Assembly (NCBI GenBank): GCA_041394945.1
Contig: JAWKHH010000003.1
Location: 1-64,000, forward strand
From: Bryobacteraceae bacterium
GTDB taxonomy: Bacteria; Acidobacteriota; Terriglobia; Bryobacterales; Bryobacteraceae
Reading direction: 5' to 3'
Length of the DNA: 64,000 nucleotides
Of the stretch, positions 24,346-33,587 are shown in pieces (the stretch's first letter is position 1; the number at the start of each line of letters is the position of its first letter). The notes under the pieces were generated by a model that worked only from the letters and a program-made list of their open reading frames with translations, did no database searches and was not told the DNA's origin. Made by a program: the position numbers and the translations under genes.

Positions 24346-25454
24346 AGGAACAAGTCTTTGAAGCGGTCGAGCAGGCCCTTCTCCTCGGGCTCATTCTCGG
24401 CCGGCAGCAGTTCCCGCAACTGCTCCATCAGCTTCCGCTGTTCGCGCGACATCTTCGTCGGAGTCCGCACCTCAATGTGGACGATGAGGTCCCCGCGGCC
24501 CTTGCCGTTGAGGTTGGGAACGCCCATGCCCCGAAGCCGAACCTCGTCGGCGGACTGCGTGCCCTCGGGGACTCGCACGCGCTGGAGACCGTCGAAGGTC
24601 AGCAGGTCGAGTTCAGCGCCCAGCGCCGCCTGGGCTACGTTTACCGGAATCAGGCAATGCAGGTCCGTCTCGTGCCGCTTGAAGACGGCATGCTCTTTGA
24701 CCCGCAGCACCACGTAGAGGTCGCCAGCGCGGCTTCCGGCAGGCCCGGGATTCCCTTCCCCATTGAGCTTGAGGCGCGTCCCGGTGTCGACCCCGGCGGG
24801 AACCGTCACGCGGATCTTGCGATCGCTGCGGCGGGTGCCTTCGCCGCGGCACTGCTGGCAAGGCCGGCGGATCAACTGGCCGCGCCCGCCGCACTGCCCG
24901 CAAGTCCGCCGTATCGAGAGAAACGCCTGCTGGAAGATCACCTCGCCGCGCCCGCGACAAGTGGGGCAAACGGTGAGCCCGTCCTGCGGTTCGGCGCCGG
25001 ACCCGGAGCAACGCTCGCACGGGTCCAGGCGCGGGACCTGAATTTCGATGCTCGTGCCGCGGATGGCGTCTTCGAACTCGATGGCAAGGTCGTAGCGGAC
25101 ATCCTCGCCGCGCTGTGGGCGGCCGCGGCCGCGGCCGCCGAACAGATCGCCGAGCCCGAACAGATCGCCGAGAATGTCGCTGAAATCGGTGAAAACGGAG
25201 GGATCGAACCCAGGACCGCCGGCGGCGCCGCTCACGCCCTGGTGGCCGAAACGGTCATAGGCGCCGCGTTTTTGCGGATCGCTCAGCACACTGTAAGCCT
25301 CGGCGGCTTCCTTGAACTTCTCTTCGGCCTCGCGATCGCCCGGATTGCGGTCCGGATGATACTTGAGCGCCATTTTGCGATAGGCAGCCTTCAGCGCCGC
25401 GTCGTCGACGCCTCGTTCTACACCCAGGATTTCGTAGTAGTCGCGCTGGGTCAC
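24342..25454 (-). CDS. dnaJ: Chaperone protein DnaJ
   Basis: 370 residues, GTG start overlapping the grpE stop (GTGA). Full type I architecture: J-domain (5-70) with HPD at 33-35, Gly/Phe-rich linker, a zinc region with four CxxCxGxG repeats (CERCSGSG, CPTCRGRG, CGQCGGRG, CQQCRGEG), and the C-terminal substrate-binding and dimerisation domain. Co-chaperone of DnaK, which is not encoded here. Last gene of hrcA-grpE-dnaJ. Confidence 0.98.
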   Translation of the reverse strand: MTQRDYYEILGVERGVDDAALKAAYRKMALKYHPDRNPGDREAEEKFKEAAEAYSVLSDPQKRGAYDRFGHQGVSGAAGGPGFDPSVFTDFSDILGDLFGLGDLFGGRGRGRPQRGEDVRYDLAIEFEDAIRGTSIEIQVPRLDPCERCSGSGAEPQDGLTVCPTCRGRGEVIFQQAFLSIRRTCGQCGGRGQLIRRPCQQCRGEGTRRSDRKIRVTVPAGVDTGTRLKLNGEGNPGPAGSRAGDLYVVLRVKEHAVFKRHETDLHCLIPVNVAQAALGAELDLLTFDGLQRVRVPEGTQSADEVRLRGMGVPNLNGKGRGDLIVHIEVRTPTKMSREQRKLMEQLRELLPAENEPEEKGLLDRFKDLFL

Positions 25455-25981
25455 GAGTGGACCGCCACCTTCACCATCGCCGGCCGCAGCAGGCGGCCCT
25501 TGAAGCGATACCCGGTCTGGTATTCCTCGAGGATGGTTCCGTCGGCGGCGTCTTCGGTCTGCTGACGCTGGATCGCTTCATGCAGATTGGGATCGAAGGC
25601 GGCGCCCTTGGATTCCAACCGTTCGAGCCCGAGCTTGGAGAGGGTGGCGTCCAGCCGCTGGCGGATGAGATCCATTCCCTGCGCATAGTCGCGGAGGGGC
25701 CCTTCCTCGTCGGGGACGGTCTTCAGCGCGCGCTCAAAGTCGTCGAGCACGGGCAGCAGGGCGCGCACGGCCTCTTCGGCGGCGTAGTCGCGCAGTTCGG
25801 ATTTCTCCCGTTCCACGCGGCGGCGGAAGTTGTCGAATTCGGCTTGCCGGCGGAGAAGGAGGTCCTGAAGTTCGGCGCGCTCGGCGGCAAGGAGGTCGCG
25901 CTCGGCGGCGACGGCATCCACCGTGGGGTCAGCGGAGTTGGGCTCGGCCGCAGACTCGGCCGTCAGATTCTCTTCATTCAT
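25451..25981 (-). CDS. grpE: Nucleotide exchange factor GrpE
   Basis: 176 residues from ATG 25979-25981; a longer upstream frame starts inside hrcA and is not supported. An acidic N-terminus, a long helix with FDNFRRRVEREKSEL, then LLPVLDDFERAL and the C-terminal beta domain (FDPNLHEAIQRQ, ILEEYQTGYRFKGRLLRPAMVKVA) are diagnostic. It releases ADP from DnaK. Confidence 0.97.
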   Translation of the reverse strand: MNEENLTAESAAEPNSADPTVDAVAAERDLLAAERAELQDLLLRRQAEFDNFRRRVEREKSELRDYAAEEAVRALLPVLDDFERALKTVPDEEGPLRDYAQGMDLIRQRLDATLSKLGLERLESKGAAFDPNLHEAIQRQQTEDAADGTILEEYQTGYRFKGRLLRPAMVKVAVHS

Positions 25982-26027
25982 CGTATTTCGTTTCTGCACC
26001 GCCCGCGGCGCGCCCGCCGCGCCGGCA

Positions 26028-27113
26028 TCAGGAGGGCAGGCTCCCAAAGGCGCGGCCGACATGCAGGACCGCGGACATCGCGCGCGGATAGTCCATCCGC
26101 ATCGGACCAAGCACGGCGAACTTCGCGGCCAGCCCGCCGGGGGCAGCCACCTGGATTCCAATCAGCGCAATTTCACCCATGCTCGGATGCTCCTCTTCGA
26201 GGCCGATGCGAACCTCAACTTCCCCGGAGGGCTGCTCGAGAAATCGATCCAGAAGATGGATAACCCGTGTCTTCTCTTCGAGCGCGAGGAAAAGATCCTT
26301 CAAGCGCTCCTTGGTGAGCCGGAGCTCGAAATCCACCAGGTTGCCGGCGCCTTCCATCCGCACTTCGGGCTCGAGCTCGACCTCGAGCAGGCCCTTGGAT
26401 TCGAGAAGAATCAGGCGGCGGAGAACATGATCGTAGGCGGCGCTTTCGGCCTCCAGGCGGCGGCGCAGTTCGCGGCGGGCGTCGTTGATGGCCCAGCCGG
26501 AGAAATGCGCGTTGATGTAGTTGCGGATATTGTCGAGTTCGCCTTGGCGCAGGTCCTCGTCGAGCGTGACGGCCTGGTTGCGGACCATGCGGTCCTGCGT
26601 CACGAGCACCATCAGAACGCGCAGTCCACCGAGGGCGACCAGGTGCACCTGTTCGATGACCTGGCGTTCGGCGGGAATCGCCGCAGTTAGCGCCACGCCG
26701 CGCGTCATCTCGGCGAGCAGATGCGAGCAGCAGGCAATGCGCCGCTCCATCGATCCGGCGCCATACAGGGCTTCCTGAATGCGGCCGATTTCGCCGCGTT
26801 GAACACGGCGTTCCGGCATGGATTCGACGTAGACTTCGAAGGCCTTGCCGGTGGGCATTCTTCCGGCCGAGGTGTGCGGCTGGATGAGGTAGCCTTCGCG
26901 GTCGAGCTCGGCCATGATGTTGCGGATGGTCGCCGCGCTCATCCCGGCGCGGCCGGTGCGGCAAAGGTCGGACGAAGCCACCGGTTGGGCGTTGTCGATA
27001 TAGGTGCGCACGATAGCGCAAAGGATCTCGCGCTGGCGCAATGAGAGACGGTGGGCACTCGCGTTCCCACCCTTCCGTTCGCGCTCCTCCATCTTGTGGC
27101 CCGCTCTGCTCAT
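26028..27113 (-). CDS. hrcA: Heat-inducible transcription repressor HrcA
   Basis: 361 residues. An N-terminal winged helix (LSLRQREILCAIVRTYIDNAQPVASSDL, then MSAATIRNIMAELDREGYLIQPHTSAGRMPTGKAFEVYV) is the HrcA signature. A GAF-like inserted domain and a dimerisation domain follow. It normally represses chaperone genes at CIRCE dyads. I find no CIRCE (TTAGCACTC-N9-GAGTGCTAA) upstream of this operon; TAAAAT lies about 30 nt before the start. ATG 27113 is taken as start, with ATG 27092 as an alternative. Confidence 0.95.
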   Translation of the reverse strand: MSRAGHKMEERERKGGNASAHRLSLRQREILCAIVRTYIDNAQPVASSDLCRTGRAGMSAATIRNIMAELDREGYLIQPHTSAGRMPTGKAFEVYVESMPERRVQRGEIGRIQEALYGAGSMERRIACCSHLLAEMTRGVALTAAIPAERQVIEQVHLVALGGLRVLMVLVTQDRMVRNQAVTLDEDLRQGELDNIRNYINAHFSGWAINDARRELRRRLEAESAAYDHVLRRLILLESKGLLEVELEPEVRMEGAGNLVDFELRLTKERLKDLFLALEEKTRVIHLLDRFLEQPSGEVEVRIGLEEEHPSMGEIALIGIQVAAPGGLAAKFAVLGPMRMDYPRAMSAVLHVGRAFGSLPS

Positions 27114-27195
27114 CGGCGTCGTGACAGACTCGTCATTTTCATTTTAGGAGACGCCTGCGCCCGCGGCAACCGCGGCTGGGAATCGGAGACGGGCG

Positions 27196-28542
27196 TCAGA
27201 TGGACGCGGCGAGCACCGGATCGAGGGCCACTTCGTCGCCGGCCTTGAGACCACCGGTGACAACGGCGTGCGTATTGTTCCGCGAGCCGAGTTCCACCGC
27301 CTTGCGGACGAATTTCGCGCCGTCACGCACCCAGACATAGTCGGCGCCTTTGTCGTGGGAGAGCGCGCCCAGCGGCGCCAGCAGTTTGTCGCCCTCGCCG
27401 TGGAGCACGACGTCGGCGGCGGCCGAAAGATCCGGGATCACTTTGTCATGCGCTTCGTCGATGGCCACCATCACCGGCACATTGCGGATGAAGTAGTTCT
27501 CGCGCACGCCGCCTACGGCCAGCGCGCCGATGCTGTAGACGTGGCCGGGGAGGATCAATCCGGGGAAGGCGTCGAATTTCACCGAGGCCTTCTGGCCGAT
27601 GCGAATCTCGCCGCTGTCGGTCTGGTTGACGGTGCCTTCCACCTGCATCTTGTCGGGATTCACCACCTTCATGAACAGCGTGCCGGGACGCAACTGGTCG
27701 CCCTGCTGGATCATCGTGTACTCGCGCCCTCGCCACTGCATCTGCACGACGGCCAAGCCGTCCATCGGGGCGAACATCTTGAACTTCGCCACGTCGCTCT
27801 GGTGGCGGCCGCGGTGGCTCATGTGGCGAAGCTTGGTGATCTCGAGAATGCGCAGTTCCGCCTTGTATCCGATTTCCTTTTGCGCCACATCGGCCTGGGC
27901 GCGCTTGTAGTTGGCTTCCGCTTCCTCAACGGCCAGCCGCAGCAATTCCTGATCGATCTGGGTGCGCACTTCGGCCGGCTGCGCGTTGAGCACCGCCTTG
28001 TCGTACTCGGCCTTGGCGAGGGCGATCTGCTGCTTCACGCTTTCGAGATCGAGCATCTGCTCGGCCTGACGCTTGCGGATGTCGGAATCGGCCTGGGCGA
28101 TGGTGTCGCCGATGTCGTCAATGTGATCCTGCAGATTGCGGGAGTCGATCTCGGCGAGAAGTTGACCCTTCTTGACCTTGGTCCCGGTGGGCATCAGGTA
28201 CTGGAGCACCATCTCACCCACGTCCGGACCGCGAACCGCCGGCGCGGTGACGTTCACCGACTGCTGGGAGGATGTTGTGCCAGCCACGCGCAGCATCTGC
28301 GAGAACGGCGCCGGGGCGAGCCGGACCGTCCGGACCGACGCCGCGGTGAGCGCCTGCTTCTGCTGCGCCGCCTGCCGCGGCTTCAAACCGAATTGCCACC
28401 CCAGGAGACCCACGATCACCAGTCCCAGAAGGATCAGTAATTTCGTGACGCCACCGCCCTGCGGCGGCGCTGGCGCCGGGGGCGCAGGCGCAACCGGGGG
28501 CGTCTGTACCGGTTGTGGTCTTGGGGATCCGAGTGCCGACAT
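27196..28542 (-). CDS. HlyD/RND-type membrane fusion (adaptor) protein
   Basis: 448 residues. A Pro-rich cytoplasmic N-terminus, one transmembrane helix (KLLILLGLVIVGLLGWQFGL, about 34-53), a lipoyl half-motif (VGEMVLQYLMPTGTKVKKGQLLAEID), a long coiled-coil hairpin (about 150-255), the second lipoyl half (FKMFAPMDGLAVV), then beta-barrel and membrane-proximal domains. It would bridge an inner-membrane pump to an outer-membrane channel. No pump or channel gene adjoins it: its neighbours are hrcA downstream and a divergent MFS transporter upstream. Confidence 0.88.
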   Translation of the reverse strand: MSALGSPRPQPVQTPPVAPAPPAPAPPQGGGVTKLLILLGLVIVGLLGWQFGLKPRQAAQQKQALTAASVRTVRLAPAPFSQMLRVAGTTSSQQSVNVTAPAVRGPDVGEMVLQYLMPTGTKVKKGQLLAEIDSRNLQDHIDDIGDTIAQADSDIRKRQAEQMLDLESVKQQIALAKAEYDKAVLNAQPAEVRTQIDQELLRLAVEEAEANYKRAQADVAQKEIGYKAELRILEITKLRHMSHRGRHQSDVAKFKMFAPMDGLAVVQMQWRGREYTMIQQGDQLRPGTLFMKVVNPDKMQVEGTVNQTDSGEIRIGQKASVKFDAFPGLILPGHVYSIGALAVGGVRENYFIRNVPVMVAIDEAHDKVIPDLSAAADVVLHGEGDKLLAPLGALSHDKGADYVWVRDGAKFVRKAVELGSRNNTHAVVTGGLKAGDEVALDPVLAASI

Positions 28543-28667
28543 TGTCCCTCCCTAGGGTTTCAGGATACAACGAGTCTTTGCAGGTCCTACTGCATGAGGC
28601 GGCGATAAACCACCTCAGGTTACAGAATAATCGACAGTTGCGGGTCCGCGCGTTACGATTTGTAAAA

Positions 28668-29885
28668 GTGACCGGCGAGCGTACAGGCCGTTCTCAAGAG
28701 CGCTGGATGGCGCTGTGGGCAGCCCTGTTCGGCTATCTGCTGGACGCGATGGACGTCCTGCTCTACGTTTTCGCCTTGCCTTCGGTTCGGGTCGAGTTCG
28801 GGCTCAGCAACAGCGAGGCCGGGATGGTGAGCGCGGCGACACTCGTGGCGTCGGCGGCGGGAGGCGTGGCGGCGGGCTGGATTTCGGACCGGATCGGGCG
28901 GCGGCGAACGCTGATGGCCACGATCCTGTGGTATTCGGCGGCGTCGGCCGGGTCAGCCACGGCGGGCAGTCTCCCGGAGCTGATGTTCTGGCGGGCGATG
29001 GTGGGGCTGGGGCTGGGAGGCGAATGGTCCGCCGGAGCGGTGCTGGTGGCGGAGAGCTGGCCGGCGGCCGGGCGGGCCAAGGCGATCGGCGCAATGCAAT
29101 CCGGATGGGCGCTGGGATACATGGCAGCCGCCGCGGTTTCCGGATTCGTTCTGCCACGGTGGGGGTGGCGAGCGTTGTTCCTGGTGGGCGTACTGCCGGC
29201 GCTGCTCACGATCTTCATCCGGATGCGCGTGGTGGAGCCGGAGGCCTCGCGTCCGGCGGCGGGGGCGGGCGCACGCATGTTGCTCGAATCGCCATGGTGC
29301 GGGTTGACGGTGCGCGCCACGGCGACCACAACCGCGGTGCTGCTCGGCTACTGGGGCCTGTTCTCGTGGCTGCCCACCTACCTCGCAGCTCCGGTGGAGG
29401 CGGGCGGAGCAGGACTGGGTATCGTCACCAGCAGCCGGTGGCTGTTGATCGTGCAGGCGGGCGCGCTCGCCGGGTACCTCAGCTTCGGTTGGTTCGCGGA
29501 CCGTATCGGGCGGAGGCCGGCCTTTCTCGCCTACGTGCTGGCGGCGGCGGCGCTGGTGCAGGTGTATGGGACCACGCGCTCCCAAGGCGCTTTGTTCCTG
29601 CTGGGACCGCTGCTCGGGTTCTTCGGCAGCGGCTACTTCTCGCTGTTCGGTGCGATGCTGTCGGAATTGTTCCCGGCCGGGATCCGGGGCATCGGAGTCG
29701 GGCTTTCGTACAACTTCGGACGGGCGATTTCGGCGGCGGCGCCGTGGATGGTGGGCGCGGCGGCCGATGAGCGAGGCTACGGCACGGCGCTTTCGATCAA
29801 CACGGGGTTCTTTCTGCTGGCGGGAGTCCTGATTTGGACGCTGCCGGAGACTCGGGATCGCGAACTGCTACCGGTTTCAGGATAA
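28668..29885 (+). CDS. MFS transporter
   Basis: 405 residues from GTG 28668; ATG 28707 is an alternative. About twelve transmembrane helices. The MFS signature between TM2 and TM3 is GWISDRIGRRRTLM, repeated in the second half as GWFADRIGRRPAF. FGYLLDAMDVLLYVFALP in TM1, with Asp-rich DAMD, resembles aromatic-acid or sialate H+ symporters. Likely a proton-coupled uptake or efflux carrier for an organic anion; the substrate cannot be told. Confidence 0.9.
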   Translation: MTGERTGRSQERWMALWAALFGYLLDAMDVLLYVFALPSVRVEFGLSNSEAGMVSAATLVASAAGGVAAGWISDRIGRRRTLMATILWYSAASAGSATAGSLPELMFWRAMVGLGLGGEWSAGAVLVAESWPAAGRAKAIGAMQSGWALGYMAAAAVSGFVLPRWGWRALFLVGVLPALLTIFIRMRVVEPEASRPAAGAGARMLLESPWCGLTVRATATTTAVLLGYWGLFSWLPTYLAAPVEAGGAGLGIVTSSRWLLIVQAGALAGYLSFGWFADRIGRRPAFLAYVLAAAALVQVYGTTRSQGALFLLGPLLGFFGSGYFSLFGAMLSELFPAGIRGIGVGLSYNFGRAISAAAPWMVGAAADERGYGTALSINTGFFLLAGVLIWTLPETRDRELLPVSG

Positions 29886-30009
29886 CAGATTCGCCCGAAG
29901 TTAGTAAAACGGACTGAAAACAAGATAGATAGCCGGCCAGGCGAGTAACATTCCACCCTGGAAATCGCTTGTGAATTGACGTAACATCGGCGGAGGAGTT
30001 CACTCACCG

Positions 30010-31035
30010 ATGACCAACCACGCAGCGCACGCGATTCCGGCGGACCGGCACGAGGCCGTGGCCCGCGGTCTTCGCGAGGCATTGGCGGCGACGCACTGGG
30101 ATGAGCTGCATCCGCTGATGAACGGGCATAGCGGCGCGCTGATCTATCGGATCACCGTCAACGGGTCGCGATATCTGCTGCGGATCGTGACGCGCGCGAA
30201 CGACACCACCTTTCCCGATCACGTCGCGTGCATGAATATCGCCGCGGCCGCCGGGCTCGCGCCGCGCGTCGTGTACGCGAACGCCGGCGACCGCGTAATC
30301 ATCACGGACTTCATCGAAGCGGCGCCTTTCCAGCAATCCGACGCGGCGGTCCGGATGCCAGGCGTCTTGCGGGCGCTGCATGCGCTGCCGCCGTTCCCGG
30401 GCCGGGCCGGGCATCTCAACACGTCGCCCACGTTTCTGATGACGGGCGGAGCGGCGGCCGAAGGACTGCTCGAGAAATTCCGGTCCGCACAGGTGCTGCC
30501 GGCCGAGTTCCGCCAGGAATTATTCAGGCGGCTTGCGGAGGCGAAGGCGGTGTATCCCACCGGCGGCAGCGACATGGTGTCCAGCCACAACGACATCCTG
30601 AAGCCGGACAACGTCATCTTCGACGGGACGCGAGTGTGGCTGGTGGATTGGGAAGCGGCGTTCTTGAACGACCGGTACGCGGACCTAGCCGTTGTGGCGG
30701 ATTTCCTGGTTCCCGACAGCGCCGAGCGAGCCTGCCTGGAGCGCTATTTCGGGCGCGCGCCCGGCGAGCGCGAACTCGCCCGGTTTGCCGTGATGCGCCA
30801 GGTGGTCCACATGTTCTACACGATCGCGTTTCTTTGGTTGGGCGCGGCCGGGAAGCCCGTTGATCTGAGCGGGCCGGCGCCGGATTTTCGGGAGTTTCAC
30901 AGGCGGCTGTGGTGCGGCGAGCTGAACATCGGAGATCCACGGACCAAGATCGAGTACGGAAGGGTTCACCTCGAAGAGCTTTTGAAGCGGAGCAATACGG
31001 ACCGGTTCGAGGAAGCGCTGCAGGTATTGCGCTGA
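30010..31035 (+). CDS. APH/choline-kinase-like phosphotransferase
   Basis: 341 residues, GGAGGAG 13 nt ahead of the ATG. Kinase-like fold with the Brenner motif SSHNDILKPDNVIFDG (His193, Asn194, Asp195) and a metal-binding Asp213 in VWLVDWEAAFLNDRYADLA. LIYRITVNGSRYLLRIV is the N-lobe strand with the ATP-binding region. These motifs are closest to choline/ethanolamine kinases and aminoglycoside phosphotransferases. It may phosphorylate a small hydroxylated metabolite; antibiotic resistance is not implied by sequence alone. Confidence 0.85.
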   Translation: MTNHAAHAIPADRHEAVARGLREALAATHWDELHPLMNGHSGALIYRITVNGSRYLLRIVTRANDTTFPDHVACMNIAAAAGLAPRVVYANAGDRVIITDFIEAAPFQQSDAAVRMPGVLRALHALPPFPGRAGHLNTSPTFLMTGGAAAEGLLEKFRSAQVLPAEFRQELFRRLAEAKAVYPTGGSDMVSSHNDILKPDNVIFDGTRVWLVDWEAAFLNDRYADLAVVADFLVPDSAERACLERYFGRAPGERELARFAVMRQVVHMFYTIAFLWLGAAGKPVDLSGPAPDFREFHRRLWCGELNIGDPRTKIEYGRVHLEELLKRSNTDRFEEALQVLR

Positions 31036-31044
31036 ACCGGCGGC

Positions 31045-32298
31045 TTACTCGTAGCGGAGCGCCTCGATCGGATCGATCTCGGCCGCCTTCATCGCGGGAT
31101 AGATTCCGAACAGCACCCCAACGGCGACGGCGACGCCGAAGGCCACGCCGATCGACGTGGTGGTGACGATGGTGCGCCACTCCGCCGCCGAGGCGATGAT
31201 CCAGGAAAGGCCGAGCCCGAAGGCGACGCCGAGCACACCGCCAGCGCCAGAGATCAACACGGACTCGGTGAGGAACTGGCGCACGATGTCGCGCCGGGTG
31301 GCGCCCACGGCGCGGCGGATGCCGATTTCGCGGGTGCGCTCCATCACCGTGGCGAGGACGATATTCATGATGCCGATGCCGCCGACGAGCAGCGAGATGG
31401 CCGCGATGGCGACCATGACATAGGTAAAGATGGTCTGAGTCCGCTTCTGCTGGGCGAGGAGAGCGGCGGGAATGGTGACGGTGAAATCCTCCGTGTTGCG
31501 GTGCGTGGAGTTGAGAATCGCGCCGACCACGGTGGATGCCTCCAGGCTGTCGACCCCGTCCTTGAGGCGGATGTCGATGCCGTCCAGTTCGTCCTTGAGG
31601 AAGCGGCTCGAATCCCAGAAGCGGTATTGGAACGTGGTGAAGGGAACAAACACGGCGTTGTTGCGGTCCTGCGAGCGGCCGGCTCCGGCGACAGTGGAAT
31701 CGGCCACCTGCGGCGCGAGCACGCCCACCACGCGAAGCCACGTGTCGTTCACCTTGACATACTTTCCGGCGGCGGCGCCGTAGCCGAGAATGCCGATCTT
31801 GGCCGTCTCGCCGAGCACGCAGACCGCGGCTCCGGAGGCATCGTCGGCGTCCGCGAGGAAGCGGCCCTCCTGGGGCCGTAGATTATGGATGCGCGCGTAG
31901 GATGGCCGGACGCCATAGAGTTCGGGCACGGTGGCGGCGGGTTTCGGCAGGACGCGCGCCGGATGCAGCGCACCCCGCGGCGATAGCACCTCGAGCCCCT
32001 CGACGTTCGCTTCGAGGATGCGGGCGTCGCGCTCGGTGAGGCCCGGGGACGCGCGCCGGCGCTGCTGAAGTTCTTCCGCGCTCATGGCCGGGCGCGAATC
32101 GATGAGGATGTTGCGCACGCCGAGCTGCTCGATGAACTCGAGCGACTGCTGGCGGGCGCCGGCGCCGATGGAAAGCATCCCGATCACGGAGCCGACCCCG
32201 AAGACGATGCCGAGAGCGGTGAGAAACGTCCGCGTCTTCTGAGCGCGGAGGTTGGCGAAGGCTTCGCCGACATCGGACAGGAGACCGAACGGACTCAT
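31045..32298 (-). CDS. MacB/FtsX-type ABC transporter permease
   Basis: 417 residues. One N-terminal transmembrane helix (about 20-45) precedes a large periplasmic MacB_PCD domain (about 50-290). The last third is an FtsX domain with three helices (FTYVMVAIAAISLLVGGIGIMNIVL, then the REIGIRRAVGATRRDIVRQFL motif). Such permeases need a cytoplasmic ATPase, but the operon has none. The start overlaps the end of the upstream adaptor gene by 4 nt. Mechanotransmission-type transport or signalling is likely. Confidence 0.93.
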   Translation of the reverse strand: MSPFGLLSDVGEAFANLRAQKTRTFLTALGIVFGVGSVIGMLSIGAGARQQSLEFIEQLGVRNILIDSRPAMSAEELQQRRRASPGLTERDARILEANVEGLEVLSPRGALHPARVLPKPAATVPELYGVRPSYARIHNLRPQEGRFLADADDASGAAVCVLGETAKIGILGYGAAAGKYVKVNDTWLRVVGVLAPQVADSTVAGAGRSQDRNNAVFVPFTTFQYRFWDSSRFLKDELDGIDIRLKDGVDSLEASTVVGAILNSTHRNTEDFTVTIPAALLAQQKRTQTIFTYVMVAIAAISLLVGGIGIMNIVLATVMERTREIGIRRAVGATRRDIVRQFLTESVLISGAGGVLGVAFGLGLSWIIASAAEWRTIVTTTSIGVAFGVAVAVGVLFGIYPAMKAAEIDPIEALRYE

Positions 32299-33587
32299 TT
32301 GCCGGTGACCGCCTTGGTGGCGCTACCGCCCTTGGGGACGCCGGTCTTCTCGTCGGCTCGGCTGGAAGGATTGGCGGTGGCGATCTCGTCGCCTTCCGAG
32401 AGCCCCTTCACCACCACGCGGCTCTCGCTCGCCCGCACGAGTTCCACCTCCCTGGCCGTGAACCCGTCCCCCGACCGCAGATAAACCTGCTTACGGCCGT
32501 CCGTCTCAAACAGCGCCTGAGCCGGAATCCAGAGCACGCCGCGCATGGTTTCCGTGGTGACGACCATGTGCGTGCTCATGCCCGGGCGCAGTTCCGGCAC
32601 GGGGTCGTCAAGGCTCATCTTGCACTCGAACCGGCGATCCCACGGTGGCCCGGTAGTGCCGCCGAGGTTGGTGATCTTTCCGTGAAAGGTCCGTTGAGGC
32701 AGGGCCACCACGCGAATCTCGACGGGTTGAGCGAGCGCGAGCAGCCCACGGTCCTGCTCGCTGATCTTGGCGGTTATTTCCCAGGTCTTCATGTCCGGGA
32801 TCTGCACGACTCCGGAACCGGCGCGCACGGTGTCGCCCACCTGCAGCATCGGGAACTGCATTCCGGGAAAGAAGAAGTTGCTGTTCGTGTTGCGCTCGAC
32901 GTTGACATAGCCGGCCATCGGGGCCTTAAGCGTCATCATGGCGATGTTGCGGCGGGCGGTCTCGGCGGCTACTTCCGCTTTCTTGCGGGCCGCCTGTTGA
33001 ATGGCGATGGCCGCCGCGGCTGCCGCCTTGCGGGACGGGTAATCCTGTTCGAGTTTGCGGAGGCGGTCTCGCGTGGCCTCCAAGGCAAGGTCGTTTTGCC
33101 GGGCGACCATGTCGGGAAGGAACGGGTTGCGTTCGCGTTCGATCTCGGCGAGCTTGACGTCGCCACGCGTCTTGATCAGTTCCTGCTGGAGCTCTTCTTC
33201 CTTGGCGAGCGCCTCGTTGGTGGCCTGGATCACCTGCTGCTCGGCCTCGGCGAGGTCGGCTTCCGCCTCGCGGAGCTTGTAACTTTCCTCGGTGGTGTCG
33301 AACTCGGCGACGACGTCGCCTTCCTCCACGAGGTCGCCGGGCCGGCGGAGCGAGATAAGAATCAACTGGGGACTGCCGGTCATCGGCGCGGTGAGCATCT
33401 TTGAATTACCGCCCTGTAACTCGCCGCGCGCCACGACGGTGAAAGTAACGTCGCCCTTGCGGACGGTGGCCACCGGGATTTTCGCGTCTCCGTCCGGTTC
33501 CAGTTCGCGCGCGACGAAGCGGGCTCCCCACGCGCCGAGCGCCAGCAGCACAGCGCCGAGAATGGCGAGCGGAACCCGTTTGTTCAT
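32295..33587 (-). CDS. MacA-like HlyD-family adaptor
   Basis: 430 residues. A signal-anchor helix (VPLAILGAVLLALGAWGARFV), lipoyl halves (ILISLRRPGDLVEEGDVVAEFDT and LKAPMAGYVNVE), a coiled-coil hairpin (about 105-215) and a beta-barrel (EIRVVALPQRTFHGKI). Together with the following permease it forms a MacA-MacB-like pair. It overlaps both neighbours by 4 nt. Confidence 0.9.
   Translation of the reverse strand: MNKRVPLAILGAVLLALGAWGARFVARELEPDGDAKIPVATVRKGDVTFTVVARGELQGGNSKMLTAPMTGSPQLILISLRRPGDLVEEGDVVAEFDTTEESYKLREAEADLAEAEQQVIQATNEALAKEEELQQELIKTRGDVKLAEIERERNPFLPDMVARQNDLALEATRDRLRKLEQDYPSRKAAAAAAIAIQQAARKKAEVAAETARRNIAMMTLKAPMAGYVNVERNTNSNFFFPGMQFPMLQVGDTVRAGSGVVQIPDMKTWEITAKISEQDRGLLALAQPVEIRVVALPQRTFHGKITNLGGTTGPPWDRRFECKMSLDDPVPELRPGMSTHMVVTTETMRGVLWIPAQALFETDGRKQVYLRSGDGFTAREVELVRASESRVVVKGLSEGDEIATANPSSRADEKTGVPKGGSATKAVTGK

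Noticed and set aside
27114..27195. CIRCE operator upstream of hrcA
   Set aside because: No TTAGCACTC/GAGTGCTAA dyad, even degenerate, was found.
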